Shown here in pieces: positions 9,061 to 18,076 of a stretch of 64,000 bases of DNA (the stretch's first letter is position 1; every line of letters starts with the position of its first letter). Made by a program: the position numbers and the translations under genes. This stretch comes from Castellaniella sp035707805. Its GTDB lineage: Bacteria; Pseudomonadota; Gammaproteobacteria; Burkholderiales; Burkholderiaceae_B. The notes beneath the pieces were generated by a model that ran no database searches, was not told where the DNA came from, and saw only the letters and a list, made by a program, of their open reading frames with translations. Location: positions 1 to 64,000 of the forward strand of contig DASSTS010000029.1 in NCBI GenBank assembly GCA_035707805.1, read 5' to 3'.

Positions 9061-11190
9061 TCAGAACCGGTAGCTCACGCCCGCCGTGACGCTGCGCCCA
9101 TTGCCGGGCAGGAAGGTCGGCATCGCCGTGGTCCCGGTGTCGCGGATGACGAAGGCGCTGGCATAGGTCTCGTCCGTCAGGTTGTCCGCCTGCACATAGG
9201 CCCGCCAGTGCTTGCCGATCCGGTAGTCGACCTTGAAGCCCAGCAGCGCATAGCTGTCCTGCGCGGTATCCGGCGTATTGGCGTGGTTGGTCTTGGTCGC
9301 CGTCGGCATCCAGCGCACGTTGGGGCCCAGGCGCAGGCCGCCCATGCGGTACAGGACCTCGGCGCTGACCAGGTGGCGCGGCACGCCCGCGATGCGATTG
9401 CCCGCGTATTCGCCGCCCTTGAAGCGGAAATCGCTGAAGGTATAGGCCATCCGGTAGTCGAAGGCCGCGCCCGCGCCGGGGGCGGGCAGGCTGCCGTCCA
9501 GGCCCAGCTCGATCCTCTGGTGGCGCGTGCCGCCCTGGTAGTTGTAGGTGCCCTTGGCAGTGCCGTTGGCGGTGCTGACCGATATCAGCTCGTCGCGGAC
9601 GTCGCTGTGATAGAGGGCCAGGGACCAGCGCGGCGCGTAGTCGCCCGATCCCAGCACGCCGTCGCCGCCGATCTCGACGGTGTCGGCGCGCTGCAGCTTC
9701 AGGGCGCTCAGGCCCGTGGCGCCGGCCGCGTCGTTCATGGGATTGGGCAGGGAGGCGGGCCCGGCGCCGCCGTTGATGATTTCCCAGTAGGTCGGGGCTT
9801 CGCTGCTGCGGCTGAGGTTCACGAAGAAGCGCTGCGACTGCGCCGGCTGCCAGATCAGGCCCAGTTTCGGGCTGACGTAGCTCCAGTCCTGGTCGAGCGT
9901 GTTTCCGCCCAGGCGGTTGCGCGCATCGCGGATCGCCTGGGTGAACTTGGCGTCTCCCACGACCGACCATTGCGGCGTCGCGTGCCAGGCGAAACCCAGC
10001 AGGGCGCTGCGGTTCTCGGCCTGCAGGTCGTAGTTGCCGTAGTGGGTCTTGCGCCGGCCGGTGTTCTTGTCGACGGTATACAGGTCCCTGTCCATGTCGC
10101 TGCGCGCCCAGTCCAGGGCGACGCGGTAATCGAGGGTCCGGTATTTGCCGGCGAGCTGCCATTGCGCGCCGTAGGTCATGCCTTCGGTCACGGTGGAGCT
10201 CAGCGGATCCTGGAAGGTGTCGTCGATGCTCTGGGCGTAGACGCCCAGGGTATGGTTCAGGGCCTCCGTCCCCCAGTAGCTCCGGTTGGCGGCGCGGAAC
10301 TGGCGCGACGTGCGGTGCGGGTCGCGCTTGTCCACGTCGATCTGGTTGAAGGGCGGATTCACTTTGACGCCTTCGCCGTTGGTCTGCCGCGGATCGTATT
10401 CCATCTGGTCGCGCGTCACGACGAAGGGGATGTCCACGTCCAGGTCCACGTAGGACAGATAGGTGCGGTTCTCGAAGCCCTCGCCCACGACGCCGAAGTT
10501 GCCCTGCACGCTGGTGCGCTCGGACCCGGAATGGTGCCGGTAGCCGTCGTACTTGTCGTGCGTGAGGCTGAGGCGGCCGTCCAGCGCGCCGCGCTGGAAA
10601 CCCTTGGCGGCCTGGACGCCGAAGCGCCCGAAGCTGCCGCCTTCCACGCCCAGCACGTCGCCCGAGGTGCCGGTCAGCGACTGGAAGTCCATCTCGCCGC
10701 CCAGCGTGGTCGCGGCGGGCGACAGCGCGTTGGCGCCCCGGCGCACGCTGATCAGGCGGGCATTGCGCGGTTCCAGGAAGCCGATGACGAACGAGCCGTC
10801 GGCCTCGTTCAGCGGCAGGCCGTCCTGCATCAGCAGCACTCCGCGGTTGACCGGGTTGCTCTGGATTCCCGAACCCCGGACGTTCAGGCGCGGCTGGTCC
10901 AGGCCGCCGAAGAATTCCTGCACGACCAGGCCGGGCTGGTAGTCCAGCGCGTCCTTCAGCGTGGACAGGCGGGTCTCTTGCTGCGGTTCGATCAGGTTGG
11001 TGCCGCCCGCCACGCCGTCCAGGCGGGCGCGTTCCGCGGCGGCGCCCGGATTCAAGGGGGTGGCCTGCGCATCGCCGCTGACGGTGATGGGGTTCAGGCT
11101 CGTGACGTCCTGGGCCAGGGCGGGCGCCAGGCCGGCGGCCATGAGGGCCAGGACCAGCGCCAGGGGTCGGGGGGCGTGTTGCGCGTTCAT
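9061..11190 (-). CDS. TonB-dependent outer-membrane receptor, iron-type operon
   Basis: 709 residues. Signal peptide at 1-27 ending ALAQ. The plug domain follows: TLKDALDYQPGLVVQEF, PRLNVRGSGIQSNPVNRGV; the barrel ends in the aromatic residue expected for outer-membrane insertion (VTAGVSYRF). It resembles FecA/siderophore-class receptors in the plug. The start at 11190 overlaps the ABC ATPase stop by 4 bases (ATGA), so the receptor is last in a four-gene operon coding binding protein, permease and ATPase. The operon has a Fur-like box at its head, so ferric-ligand uptake is the best guess, but the ligand is unknown. Confidence 0.9.
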   Translation of the reverse strand: MNAQHAPRPLALVLALMAAGLAPALAQDVTSLNPITVSGDAQATPLNPGAAAERARLDGVAGGTNLIEPQQETRLSTLKDALDYQPGLVVQEFFGGLDQPRLNVRGSGIQSNPVNRGVLLMQDGLPLNEADGSFVIGFLEPRNARLISVRRGANALSPAATTLGGEMDFQSLTGTSGDVLGVEGGSFGRFGVQAAKGFQRGALDGRLSLTHDKYDGYRHHSGSERTSVQGNFGVVGEGFENRTYLSYVDLDVDIPFVVTRDQMEYDPRQTNGEGVKVNPPFNQIDVDKRDPHRTSRQFRAANRSYWGTEALNHTLGVYAQSIDDTFQDPLSSTVTEGMTYGAQWQLAGKYRTLDYRVALDWARSDMDRDLYTVDKNTGRRKTHYGNYDLQAENRSALLGFAWHATPQWSVVGDAKFTQAIRDARNRLGGNTLDQDWSYVSPKLGLIWQPAQSQRFFVNLSRSSEAPTYWEIINGGAGPASLPNPMNDAAGATGLSALKLQRADTVEIGGDGVLGSGDYAPRWSLALYHSDVRDELISVSTANGTAKGTYNYQGGTRHQRIELGLDGSLPAPGAGAAFDYRMAYTFSDFRFKGGEYAGNRIAGVPRHLVSAEVLYRMGGLRLGPNVRWMPTATKTNHANTPDTAQDSYALLGFKVDYRIGKHWRAYVQADNLTDETYASAFVIRDTGTTAMPTFLPGNGRSVTAGVSYRF

Positions 11191-11852
11191 GCGGATTCCT
11201 CGGTCGAAGGAAGGAGGTTGGAGGGATTCGGGTCGGAGACGGGCTGTTCGCGGACGGCGCCGTCGCAGACCTGCAGGATCCGGTCCACCAGGCCGTTCAG
11301 TTCCCAGGGCTGGTGGCTGATGCAGATCATGGCGGCTCCGGTGTCGCGGCATTGCCGGGCGCACAGCGCGCCCAGGTCGGCCCGCAGGGCCGGGTCCAGG
11401 GCGCTGAAGGGCTCGTCCAGCAGCAGCAGGTCGGGTTCTAGCGCCAGCGCCCGGGCCAGGGCGGCGCGTTGCGCCATGCCGCCCGACAGCTCGGCGGGCC
11501 AGGCGTGTCCGCAGCCGCCCAGGCCCACGCGCGCCAGCCACCGGTCGCGGCGTTCCGCGGCGCGGGCGGGCGGATGCCCCGCCGCCCGCAGGGCCAGGTC
11601 CAGGTTGGCGGCGACGCTGCGCCAGGGCAGCAGGCGGGGATCCTGGAACACCATCCGGGTGCGCAGGAAAGTATTGCGGCAGGCGCCGGACGTGGGTCGC
11701 AGCAGGCCGGCCGCCAGGCGCAGCAGCGTGCTCTTGCCGGCGCCGCTGGGGCCGATCAGGCCGACCCGTTCGCCGGGGCCGATCCGCAGGTCGATGTCGT
11801 CGAGGACGACGCGCTCGCCGAAACGCATGCCGAGGCGGGTCATTTCAAGCAT
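11187..11852 (-). CDS. ABC transporter ATPase, NitT/TauT type
   Basis: 221 residues. Walker A GPSGAGKST with Lys40, Q-loop VFQDPRLLPW, signature LSGGMAQRAALARAL, Walker B LLLLDEPFSALD and H-loop ISHQP are all intact. The short size and LLPW after the Q-loop Gln are typical of the SsuB/TauB/NrtD family of importer ATPases. It overlaps the permease gene by 8 bases and the TonB receptor gene by 4. Its role is to power uptake of whatever the TonB receptor and binding protein deliver. Confidence 0.92.
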   Translation of the reverse strand: MLEMTRLGMRFGERVVLDDIDLRIGPGERVGLIGPSGAGKSTLLRLAAGLLRPTSGACRNTFLRTRMVFQDPRLLPWRSVAANLDLALRAAGHPPARAAERRDRWLARVGLGGCGHAWPAELSGGMAQRAALARALALEPDLLLLDEPFSALDPALRADLGALCARQCRDTGAAMICISHQPWELNGLVDRILQVCDGAVREQPVSDPNPSNLLPSTEESA

Positions 11853-12657
11853 GGCTGGGCTCCTGCCAGCGGGTCAGCCGGCGCTGGATGGGCTGCAGCA
11901 GCAGGAATTCCAGCAGGGCGACCAGTCCCAGGATCAGCAGGACCCAGGCATACAGGCGCCCGCTGTCGAAGGTGCTGCGGGCGTTGGCCAGGGCATAGCC
12001 CACCCCGCTTTCCGCGCCCAGCACCTCGGCCATCACGACCAGGCGCACGCCGCCGCAGGTGGCGATCAGCAGGGCCGCCGTCAGCGGGGCGGCCAGGGCC
12101 GGCAGGTAGATGTGGCGCAGGCGCATCCAGGCGCCGAACCGGTAGACGTGGCCCATTTCCAGCAGGCCCTGGTCGATCATGCGCATGCCCTTGACCGTGT
12201 TCACGTACATGCCCGGCGCCATCATCAGGACCGTGATGAAGATCACCATGCCCGATCCCAGGCCGAACCACAGCATGGCCAGCACGACCACCACCACGGG
12301 CGGGACGGCCATCAGCAGCCAGCGCAGCGGTTCGAGCAGCCCGCGCAGGCGGGCGTCGTGCCCGGCCAGCACCCCCAGGACGAAGCCGATCGTGCAGCCC
12401 GTCCCGACCCCGGCGCCGATGCGCAGCAGGCTGGCGTGGCTGTGTTCCCAGAAGCCGGGATCGCGGCTCAGCTCGGCTACGGCCCGCAGGGCCTGCAGGG
12501 GGGACGCCATCAGCATGGGGCCCATGGCGCGGGCGGCGAGCTCCCAGCCCAGCAGGATCAGGACGACGCCCAGCGCCGACCAGCGCCAGGACGTGGGCGA
12601 TGCGGGCCGCAGGGTCGGCGCCTGGGTTTCGGTCCGTGTCATGTCGGCCGGCTTCAT
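11845..12657 (-). CDS. ABC transporter permease, NitT/TauT type
   Basis: 270 residues with about six membrane helices and the BPD_transp_1 EAA-loop region around MIDQGLLEMGHVYRFGAW...LPALAAPLTAAL. The family normally moves nitrate, sulfonates or pyrimidines across the inner membrane. The ATG at 12657 overlaps the stop of the binding-protein gene (ATGA); ATG 12642 is an alternative. The frame stays open further upstream on this strand but runs inside the binding-protein gene, so the longer version is rejected. Confidence 0.88.
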   Translation of the reverse strand: MKPADMTRTETQAPTLRPASPTSWRWSALGVVLILLGWELAARAMGPMLMASPLQALRAVAELSRDPGFWEHSHASLLRIGAGVGTGCTIGFVLGVLAGHDARLRGLLEPLRWLLMAVPPVVVVVLAMLWFGLGSGMVIFITVLMMAPGMYVNTVKGMRMIDQGLLEMGHVYRFGAWMRLRHIYLPALAAPLTAALLIATCGGVRLVVMAEVLGAESGVGYALANARSTFDSGRLYAWVLLILGLVALLEFLLLQPIQRRLTRWQEPSHA

Positions 12658-13649
12658 GGTCCGTAGAACGCCGGTGCCGGCAGCCGCCCGCCCACGGCCT
12701 GCGGATTGTGTTCCAGGATCAGCCGATACAGGGCTTCCAGCGCGGGACGCACGTCGTGGGCGTCGCGGCTTTCCAGGCGGGTGACGCGGATCGAGGTCTC
12801 GATGGCGTCCAGCGGCAGGAAGTCCAGGTGCCGGTGGACCTCGCGGGCGCAGGCCGCCGGCTCGGCCTTGCACCAGCGCGCGGAGGCCTCGTAGGCGCGC
12901 GCGACCGCCTGGCCGAGGGCGGCATCGCCGGCCCGGTGCGCGTTGGCCATGAGCCCCGCCTGCGGCAGGTCCGGCTGCCGCGGGAAAGCCTGGCGCCAGG
13001 CATCCTCCAGGCTTTGCACCCGGTGCAGGGGCCGTCCGCCCTGGCGCGCGTTCTGCGCCAGCAGCAGGGACACCGACGGCTCGGGCAGCAGGACATTGGG
13101 CGCCTGGCCGGTCAGAACCAGGGCGCTGGCATCCTGCGCGTCGCGTGCATAGCGGATCGCCGGCGCCCGCTCGCCGGTCAGGCCCTGGGTCGCCAGCAGG
13201 CGCTGCAGCAGCAGGGCGGGAAGATCGCGCTGGAATGTGCTGAGCAGCGGCTTGCCGGCCAGGTCCGCCACGGTCTTGACGGCGGGGTCGCTGCTGACGA
13301 ACCACAGCAGCCCCCAGACCGACACGTTCAGCAGGCGCACGTCCTGGCCGCGATTGGCCATGATGGCGGGCAGGTTCACCGGCGCGGCGCTGAAGTCGAC
13401 CTCCTGCTTGGCCAGCAGCACGCGCAGCTGGTCGGGGTTCTTCCAGTGGCGGAAGCGGACCTCGTCAGCCCAGTCCGCCAGCGCGCCGGATTCCACCATG
13501 TGGATCAGCGGAAAGCTGACGGCGGCCGTGGGGCCGGCCAGCACCAGGGACGGGTAGGGCGCGGCGCCGGCCGCCGGAGCGGCGGACAGCGCCGCCGCGA
13601 GCAGCCATCCGCCCGCGACGCGGTATGATGATTTCAGAGCTTCCCACAT
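12654..13649 (-). CDS. ABC transporter substrate-binding protein, NMT1/THI5-like
   Basis: 331 residues. The chosen start gives a good signal peptide (MWEALKSSYRVAGGW, then an Ala/Leu core ending AAGAAPYP). The mature protein has the NitT/TauT pattern: LAGPTAAVSFPLIHMVESG, HWKNPDQLRVLLAKQEVDFSAAPVNLPA, and a central VADLAGKPLL. It heads an operon with permease, ATPase and TonB receptor. There is no Shine-Dalgarno sequence before the ATG and a Fur-like box lies only about 5 bases upstream, so the mRNA may be nearly leaderless. Such binding proteins paired with a TonB receptor are unusual; the substrate may be an iron chelate or a haem-like ligand, but this is inference. Confidence 0.85.
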   Translation of the reverse strand: MWEALKSSYRVAGGWLLAAALSAAPAAGAAPYPSLVLAGPTAAVSFPLIHMVESGALADWADEVRFRHWKNPDQLRVLLAKQEVDFSAAPVNLPAIMANRGQDVRLLNVSVWGLLWFVSSDPAVKTVADLAGKPLLSTFQRDLPALLLQRLLATQGLTGERAPAIRYARDAQDASALVLTGQAPNVLLPEPSVSLLLAQNARQGGRPLHRVQSLEDAWRQAFPRQPDLPQAGLMANAHRAGDAALGQAVARAYEASARWCKAEPAACAREVHRHLDFLPLDAIETSIRVTRLESRDAHDVRPALEALYRLILEHNPQAVGGRLPAPAFYGP

Positions 13650-13653
13650 ATAT

Positions 13654-13672
13654 GAATGCGAATTGTTATCAG
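13654..13672 (-). promoter_or_regulatory. Fur-like box at the head of the ABC/TonB operon
   Basis: Read on the minus strand, GATAACAATTCGCATTC matches the Fur consensus GATAATGATAATCATTATC at the GATAA, central AT and CATT positions. It lies in the short AT-rich gap between the binding-protein gene and a divergent Crp-family gene, so it could control both. Regulation by iron is inferred from this match and from the TonB receptor in the operon. Confidence 0.6.
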
Positions 13673-13707
13673 TTGCGTATACTCTCATTCCGGTTTCGTG
13701 AGTGGCA

Positions 13708-14412
13708 ATGACAAAAGTCAATAAGTCCGAGGATTTTCCCCTCCGGGTGTTCGGACACTCCCTGTTCCAGGGCCTGCCGGACGAACTGCGGCAGACGCTG
13801 CTGCGCGATTCGGCCGTCCTGCATGCGCAGGCCGGCAAGACGCTTTTTCTGGAAGGCGCGGAGGCGATCGAATACCTGTACGTGATCAGCGGCAGCGTGG
13901 AGGTCCTGCGCCATACGCAGGACGGGCAGGAGCGCGTCTTTTCGATCTTCCGGCCGGGCCAGATGCTGGCCGAGACCGCCATGTTCATGAGCCATGGCCG
14001 CTATCCCATGCAGGCCCGGTCCCGCGAGGATTCCGTCGTGCTGTGCCTGAAGCGCGCCGGCCTGCAGGAGGTCACCCGGCTGTGGCCCGAGCTCGCCCTG
14101 CGCCTGCTGGCCCGCCTGAGCGACCGGGTCTATCAGCGGGTCAACGAGATCGAGTGGTACAGCGACAGCACGGCGGCCCAGCGCCTGGCCGACTATCTGC
14201 TGCGCCTGCCCTGCGACCACGCCGGCACCATCCGGCTGCCCCTGACGCAGCGCCAGCTGGCGGCCCACCTGGGGGTGCGGCCGGAAACGCTCAGCCGGCT
14301 GCTGGCCGACTGGGTCGCCCAGGGCCGCATTTCTGGCGCCCGCCGGGACTGGGCCTTGCGGGATCCGGCCTTCCTGGAATCGCTGGTGCGCGCCGCGCGC
14401 CGGGATTTCTGA
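13708..14412 (+). CDS. Crp/Fnr-family transcriptional regulator
   Basis: 234 residues. An N-terminal cyclic-nucleotide-binding fold spans about 20-140 (GKTLFLEGAEAIEYLYVISGS, PGQMLAETAMF) and a C-terminal winged helix follows, with recognition helix RQLAAHLGVRPETLSRLL. The N-terminal cysteine cluster of Fnr is absent, so this is not an oxygen-sensing iron-sulfur Fnr; the ligand is unknown. It is divergent from the Fur-box operon and shares its 58-bp control region, so it may regulate it. GTG 13702 is an alternative start two codons earlier. Confidence 0.88.
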   Translation: MTKVNKSEDFPLRVFGHSLFQGLPDELRQTLLRDSAVLHAQAGKTLFLEGAEAIEYLYVISGSVEVLRHTQDGQERVFSIFRPGQMLAETAMFMSHGRYPMQARSREDSVVLCLKRAGLQEVTRLWPELALRLLARLSDRVYQRVNEIEWYSDSTAAQRLADYLLRLPCDHAGTIRLPLTQRQLAAHLGVRPETLSRLLADWVAQGRISGARRDWALRDPAFLESLVRAARRDF

Positions 14413-14508
14413 ACGGCCCGGGGATTCCCGCCGCGCCGTCCTGCGCGTTCGGCGAACAAGCCTTAAACTGCAAGATTCTTTGCTGAAATCACCCGTAAGG
14501 ATCCGATC

Positions 14509-16197
14509 ATGTCCAAGCCTTTGCGTTCATCCAACATCACCCAGGGGGTGGCTCGCGCGCCGAACCGTTCCATGTATTACGCCCTGGGATACACGGAGGA
14601 CGATTTCAACAAGCCCATGATCGGCATCGCCAACGGACAGAGCACCATCACGCCGTGCAACAGCGGCCTGCAGCCGCTGGCGGATGCGGCGGCGGCGGCG
14701 ATCAAGGACGCGGGCGGCAATCCCCAGATGTTCGGCACGCCGACGATTTCCGACGGCATGGCCATGGGCACCGAAGGCATGAAATATTCCCTGGTGTCGC
14801 GCGAGGTCATCGCCGACTGCGTGGAGACCTGCGTGCAGGGCCAGTGGATGGACGGCGTGCTGGTCATCGGCGGCTGCGACAAGAACATGCCGGGCGGCAT
14901 GATGGGCATGCTGCGCGCCAACGTGCCTTCGATCTACGTCTACGGCGGCACCATCCTGCCGGGCAGCTACTGCGGCCAGGACCTGAACATCGTCAGCGTC
15001 TTCGAGGCGGTGGGCGAGCACGCGGCCGGCCGCATGTCCGAGGTCGACCTGCACAATATCGAGACCCACGCCATTCCCTGCAGCGGATCCTGTGGCGGGA
15101 TGTATACGGCCAACACCATGAGCTCGTCCTTCGAGGCCATGGGCATGAGCCTGCCGTATTCCTCCACCATGGCCAACGTCCACCAGGAAAAGACCGACTC
15201 GGCCGCCGAGTCCGCCCGCGTCCTGCTGAAGGCCGTCGAGCTCGACCTCAAGCCGCGCGACATCGTCACGCGCAAATCCATCGAGAACGCCGTGGCCGTG
15301 GTGATGGCCACCGGCGGCTCGACCAATGCGGTGCTGCACATCCTGGCGATCGCGCACGCTGCCGACGTCGAATGGACCATCGACGATTTCGAGCGCGTCC
15401 GCCGCCGCGTGCCGGTCATCTGCGACCTCAAGCCCAGCGGAAAATACCTGGTGGTCGATTTCCACAAGGCGGGCGGCGTGCCCCAGGTCATGAAACTGCT
15501 GCTGAACGCCGGCCTGCTGCACGGCGACTGCATGACCATCACCGGCAAGACCATCGCCGAGACCCTGGCCGACGTGCCCGACGTGCCGGCCGCCGATCAG
15601 GACGTCATCCGGCCGCTGGACCAGGCCCTGTACCCCGAAGGCCACCTGGCCATCCTCAAGGGCAACCTGGCCGAGCTGGGCGCCGTCGCCAAGATCACCG
15701 GCCTGAAGAACCCGGCCATCACCGGCCCGGCGCGCGTCTTCAACGACGAGCAGTCCGCCATGGACGCCATCCTGGCGGGCAAGATCCATGCGGGCGACGT
15801 GATGATCTTGCGCTACCTCGGCCCCAAGGGCGGCCCGGGCATGCCCGAGATGCTGGCCCCGACCAGCGCCCTGGTGGGCGAGGGCCTGGGCGATTCCGTC
15901 GGCCTGATCACCGACGGGCGCTTCTCGGGCGGCACCTGGGGCATGGTGGTGGGCCACGTGGCGCCCGAGGCCGCCGCCGGCGGCACGATCGCGCTGGTCG
16001 AGGAAGGCGATTCCGTCACCATCGACGCGCACAAGCAGCTCCTGCAGGTGAACGTGTCCGCCGAGGTCCTGGCCGCCCGCCGCGCCGCGTGGACCGCGCC
16101 CGCGCCCCGCTACACGCGCGGCGTCCAGGCCAAGTTCGCGTTCAACTGCTCGGATGCCAGCACGGGCGCCGTGCTGGATCGTTTCGAAGACCGCTGA
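14509..16197 (+). CDS. ilvD: Dihydroxy-acid dehydratase
   Basis: 562 residues, standard for the short IlvD form. The three iron-sulfur ligand regions are present: GQSTITPCNSGLQPL, GGCDKNMPGGM and PCSGSCGGMYTANTM, and the C-terminal GLITDGRFSGGTWGMVVGH is diagnostic. It makes 2-oxo acids from dihydroxy acids in branched-chain amino acid synthesis. The ATG at 14509 follows a GTAAGGATC ribosome site. The TTG-started nadE gene follows after 15 bases, suggesting cotranscription. Confidence 0.98.
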   Translation: MSKPLRSSNITQGVARAPNRSMYYALGYTEDDFNKPMIGIANGQSTITPCNSGLQPLADAAAAAIKDAGGNPQMFGTPTISDGMAMGTEGMKYSLVSREVIADCVETCVQGQWMDGVLVIGGCDKNMPGGMMGMLRANVPSIYVYGGTILPGSYCGQDLNIVSVFEAVGEHAAGRMSEVDLHNIETHAIPCSGSCGGMYTANTMSSSFEAMGMSLPYSSTMANVHQEKTDSAAESARVLLKAVELDLKPRDIVTRKSIENAVAVVMATGGSTNAVLHILAIAHAADVEWTIDDFERVRRRVPVICDLKPSGKYLVVDFHKAGGVPQVMKLLLNAGLLHGDCMTITGKTIAETLADVPDVPAADQDVIRPLDQALYPEGHLAILKGNLAELGAVAKITGLKNPAITGPARVFNDEQSAMDAILAGKIHAGDVMILRYLGPKGGPGMPEMLAPTSALVGEGLGDSVGLITDGRFSGGTWGMVVGHVAPEAAAGGTIALVEEGDSVTIDAHKQLLQVNVSAEVLAARRAAWTAPAPRYTRGVQAKFAFNCSDASTGAVLDRFEDR

Positions 16198-16212
16198 CCG
16201 GAGGACCCCGCC

Positions 16213-17043
16213 TTGCTGAATGCCGAACAACGCGCCCTGCAGTTTCAGATCCGCCTGGGGCTGGGCGTACGCGATGATTTCGATGCCGGGGCGGAAGTCG
16301 AGCGCCGGGTCGAATTCCTGGCGGAACTGCTGCGCAGCACCGGGACGCACGCCCTGGTGCTCGGCATCAGCGGCGGCGTGGATTCCCTGACCGCCGGCTG
16401 CCTGGCGCAGCAGGCGGTGCGGCGCGTGCGCGAGCAGGGCGGCGATGCCCGGTTCGTGGCCATGCGCCTGCCCTACGGCACCCAGCTGGACGAGGCCGAC
16501 GCCCAGGCCGGGCTGCGCCTCATCCAGCCCGACGACACGCTGACCGTGGACATCCGGCCCGCGGCCGACGCCATGCTGGCGGCCCTGCAGGCCTCGGGCC
16601 AGTCCTTCCGGGATGCGGCCCAGCAGGATTTCCTGCATGGCAACATCAAGGCCCGGCAGCGCATGATCGCCCAGTATGCGGTGGCTGGCGCGCGGGGCGG
16701 CCTGGTAGTCGGCACCGACCACGCGGCCGAGGCGCTGATGGGATTCTTCACCAAGTTCGGCGACGGCGCGGCCGACGTCACGCCGCTGGCCGGCCTGAAC
16801 AAGCGCCGGGTCCGGGCGCTGGCCGCCGCCCTGGGCGCGCCCGACTCGCTGGTCCTCAAGGTGCCCACGGCCGACCTGGAACTGCTCACGCCGCTCAAGC
16901 CCGACGAAGACGCTTTCGGCGTGCGCTACGACCAGATCGACGATTTCCTGGAGGGCAAGGACGTGCCTCCCGAGGTCTTCGACATCATTGTGTCCACCTG
17001 GCGGCGCAGCGCCCACAAGCGGGCGCTGCCGATCGCCCCCTAG
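16213..17043 (+). CDS. nadE: NH3-dependent NAD+ synthetase
   Basis: 276 residues, matching the stand-alone ammonia-dependent class. The PP-loop LGISGGVDS appears near residue 50, followed by RLPYGTQLDEADAQ, GNIKARQRMIAQYAVA and VGTDHAAEALMGFFTKFGDG, all conserved in NadE. It amidates deamido-NAD in the last step of NAD synthesis. The start is TTG (16213) with GGAGG some 10 bases upstream; no ATG or GTG fits as well. It is probably translated from the ilvD transcript. Confidence 0.95.
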   Translation: MLNAEQRALQFQIRLGLGVRDDFDAGAEVERRVEFLAELLRSTGTHALVLGISGGVDSLTAGCLAQQAVRRVREQGGDARFVAMRLPYGTQLDEADAQAGLRLIQPDDTLTVDIRPAADAMLAALQASGQSFRDAAQQDFLHGNIKARQRMIAQYAVAGARGGLVVGTDHAAEALMGFFTKFGDGAADVTPLAGLNKRRVRALAAALGAPDSLVLKVPTADLELLTPLKPDEDAFGVRYDQIDDFLEGKDVPPEVFDIIVSTWRRSAHKRALPIAP

Positions 17044-17050
17044 GTCCGCC

Positions 17051-17071
17051 CCGGCCCCTTCAGGGGGCCGG
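17051..17071. terminator. Hairpin between convergent nadE and monooxygenase genes
   Basis: CCGGCCCC and GGGGCCGG form an 8-bp GC-only stem around a short TTCAG loop immediately after nadE. No T-run follows, so it is a weak or bidirectional terminator at best. It overlaps the last codons of the convergent gene. Confidence 0.4.
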
Positions 17072-18076
17072 CGGGGCGTCGGGCCTCGACGCCTCCGCAC
17101 CCAGTTGCGCCAGGATCTCGTAGGACCGCAGGCGCGCGGCGTGATCGTGCATATTGCAAGTGACCATCAGTTCGTCCGCCCCGGTGCGGGCGATGAAGGC
17201 GCGCGTCTGCTGCGCCACGGCCTGCGGCCCGCCGACAGCCGCGCAGGACAGGACGTGGTCCAGCAGTTCGCGGGCGGCCGGCGGCAGCCCGTCCACGTAG
17301 CCCTCGACGGGCGCGGGCAGCCGTCCGGGCCGGCCGGTGCGCAGATTGACGAAGGACTGCTGCCAGGAACTGGCCAGGAAGCGGGCTTCCTCGTCGGTGT
17401 CCGCGGCAAAGACGTTGAATCCCAGCATGACGTAGGGCTTGTCCAGCGCCTCGGAGGGCTGGAAGTGCCGCCGGTAGACCTGGATGGCGTCCATCATCTG
17501 GGCCGGCGCGAAATGCGAGGCGAAGGCATAGGGCAGGCCCAGCGCGGCCGCCAGCTGGGCGCCGAACAGGCTGGATCCGAGGATCCAGACGGGGACGGCG
17601 CAGCCTTCGCCCGGAATGGCGCGCACGGGGTTGCCGCCCTGGAAATAGCCCATCAGCTCGACCACGTCGCGAGGAAAGGCGTCGGGGTCCGTGGCGAGCG
17701 TGCGCCGCAGCGCCCGCGCCGTGGCCTGGTCCGAACCGGGCGCGCGCCCCAGGCCCAGGTCGATGCGGCCGGGATACAGCGTCGCGAGGGTGCCGAATTG
17801 CTCGGCGATCACCAGCGGCGAGTGGTTCGGCAGCATGATGCCGCCGGCCCCGACCCGGATGCGCGAGGTGGCGCCCGCGACGTGGCCGATCAGCACGGCG
17901 GTGGCCGCGCTGGCGATGCCGGTCATGCCGTGGTGCTCGGCCATCCAGTAGCGGCGGTAGCCCCAGGATTCGGCATGCCGGGCCAGGTCCACGGTGTGCG
18001 CGAAGGATTCCGCGGCGCTGCCGCCCTCGGTGATCGGCGCCAGGTCCAGCACCGACAGCGGAATGGATGGCTTCAT
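17060..18076 (-). CDS. Luciferase-like flavin-dependent monooxygenase, YhbW/MsnO8 type
   Basis: 338 residues with the bacterial luciferase barrel. The N-terminal SVLDLAPITEGGS, WMAEHHGM, GGIMLPNHSPLVIAEQFGTL and RIDLGLGRAPGSD are typical of the E. coli YhbW group, which uses reduced flavin; the substrate is unknown. The ATG at 18076 overlaps the thioesterase gene by 4 bases (ATGA). The same frame is open far upstream but that part lies over other genes and is not coding. Confidence 0.9.
   Translation of the reverse strand: MKPSIPLSVLDLAPITEGGSAAESFAHTVDLARHAESWGYRRYWMAEHHGMTGIASAATAVLIGHVAGATSRIRVGAGGIMLPNHSPLVIAEQFGTLATLYPGRIDLGLGRAPGSDQATARALRRTLATDPDAFPRDVVELMGYFQGGNPVRAIPGEGCAVPVWILGSSLFGAQLAAALGLPYAFASHFAPAQMMDAIQVYRRHFQPSEALDKPYVMLGFNVFAADTDEEARFLASSWQQSFVNLRTGRPGRLPAPVEGYVDGLPPAARELLDHVLSCAAVGGPQAVAQQTRAFIARTGADELMVTCNMHDHAARLRSYEILAQLGAEASRPDAPPAP

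Noticed and set aside
8836..12666. Plus-strand frame of about 1270 codons opposite ppc 5' end, TonB receptor and ABC genes
   Set aside because: Composition is that of a shadow frame and the minus-strand genes have full motif support.
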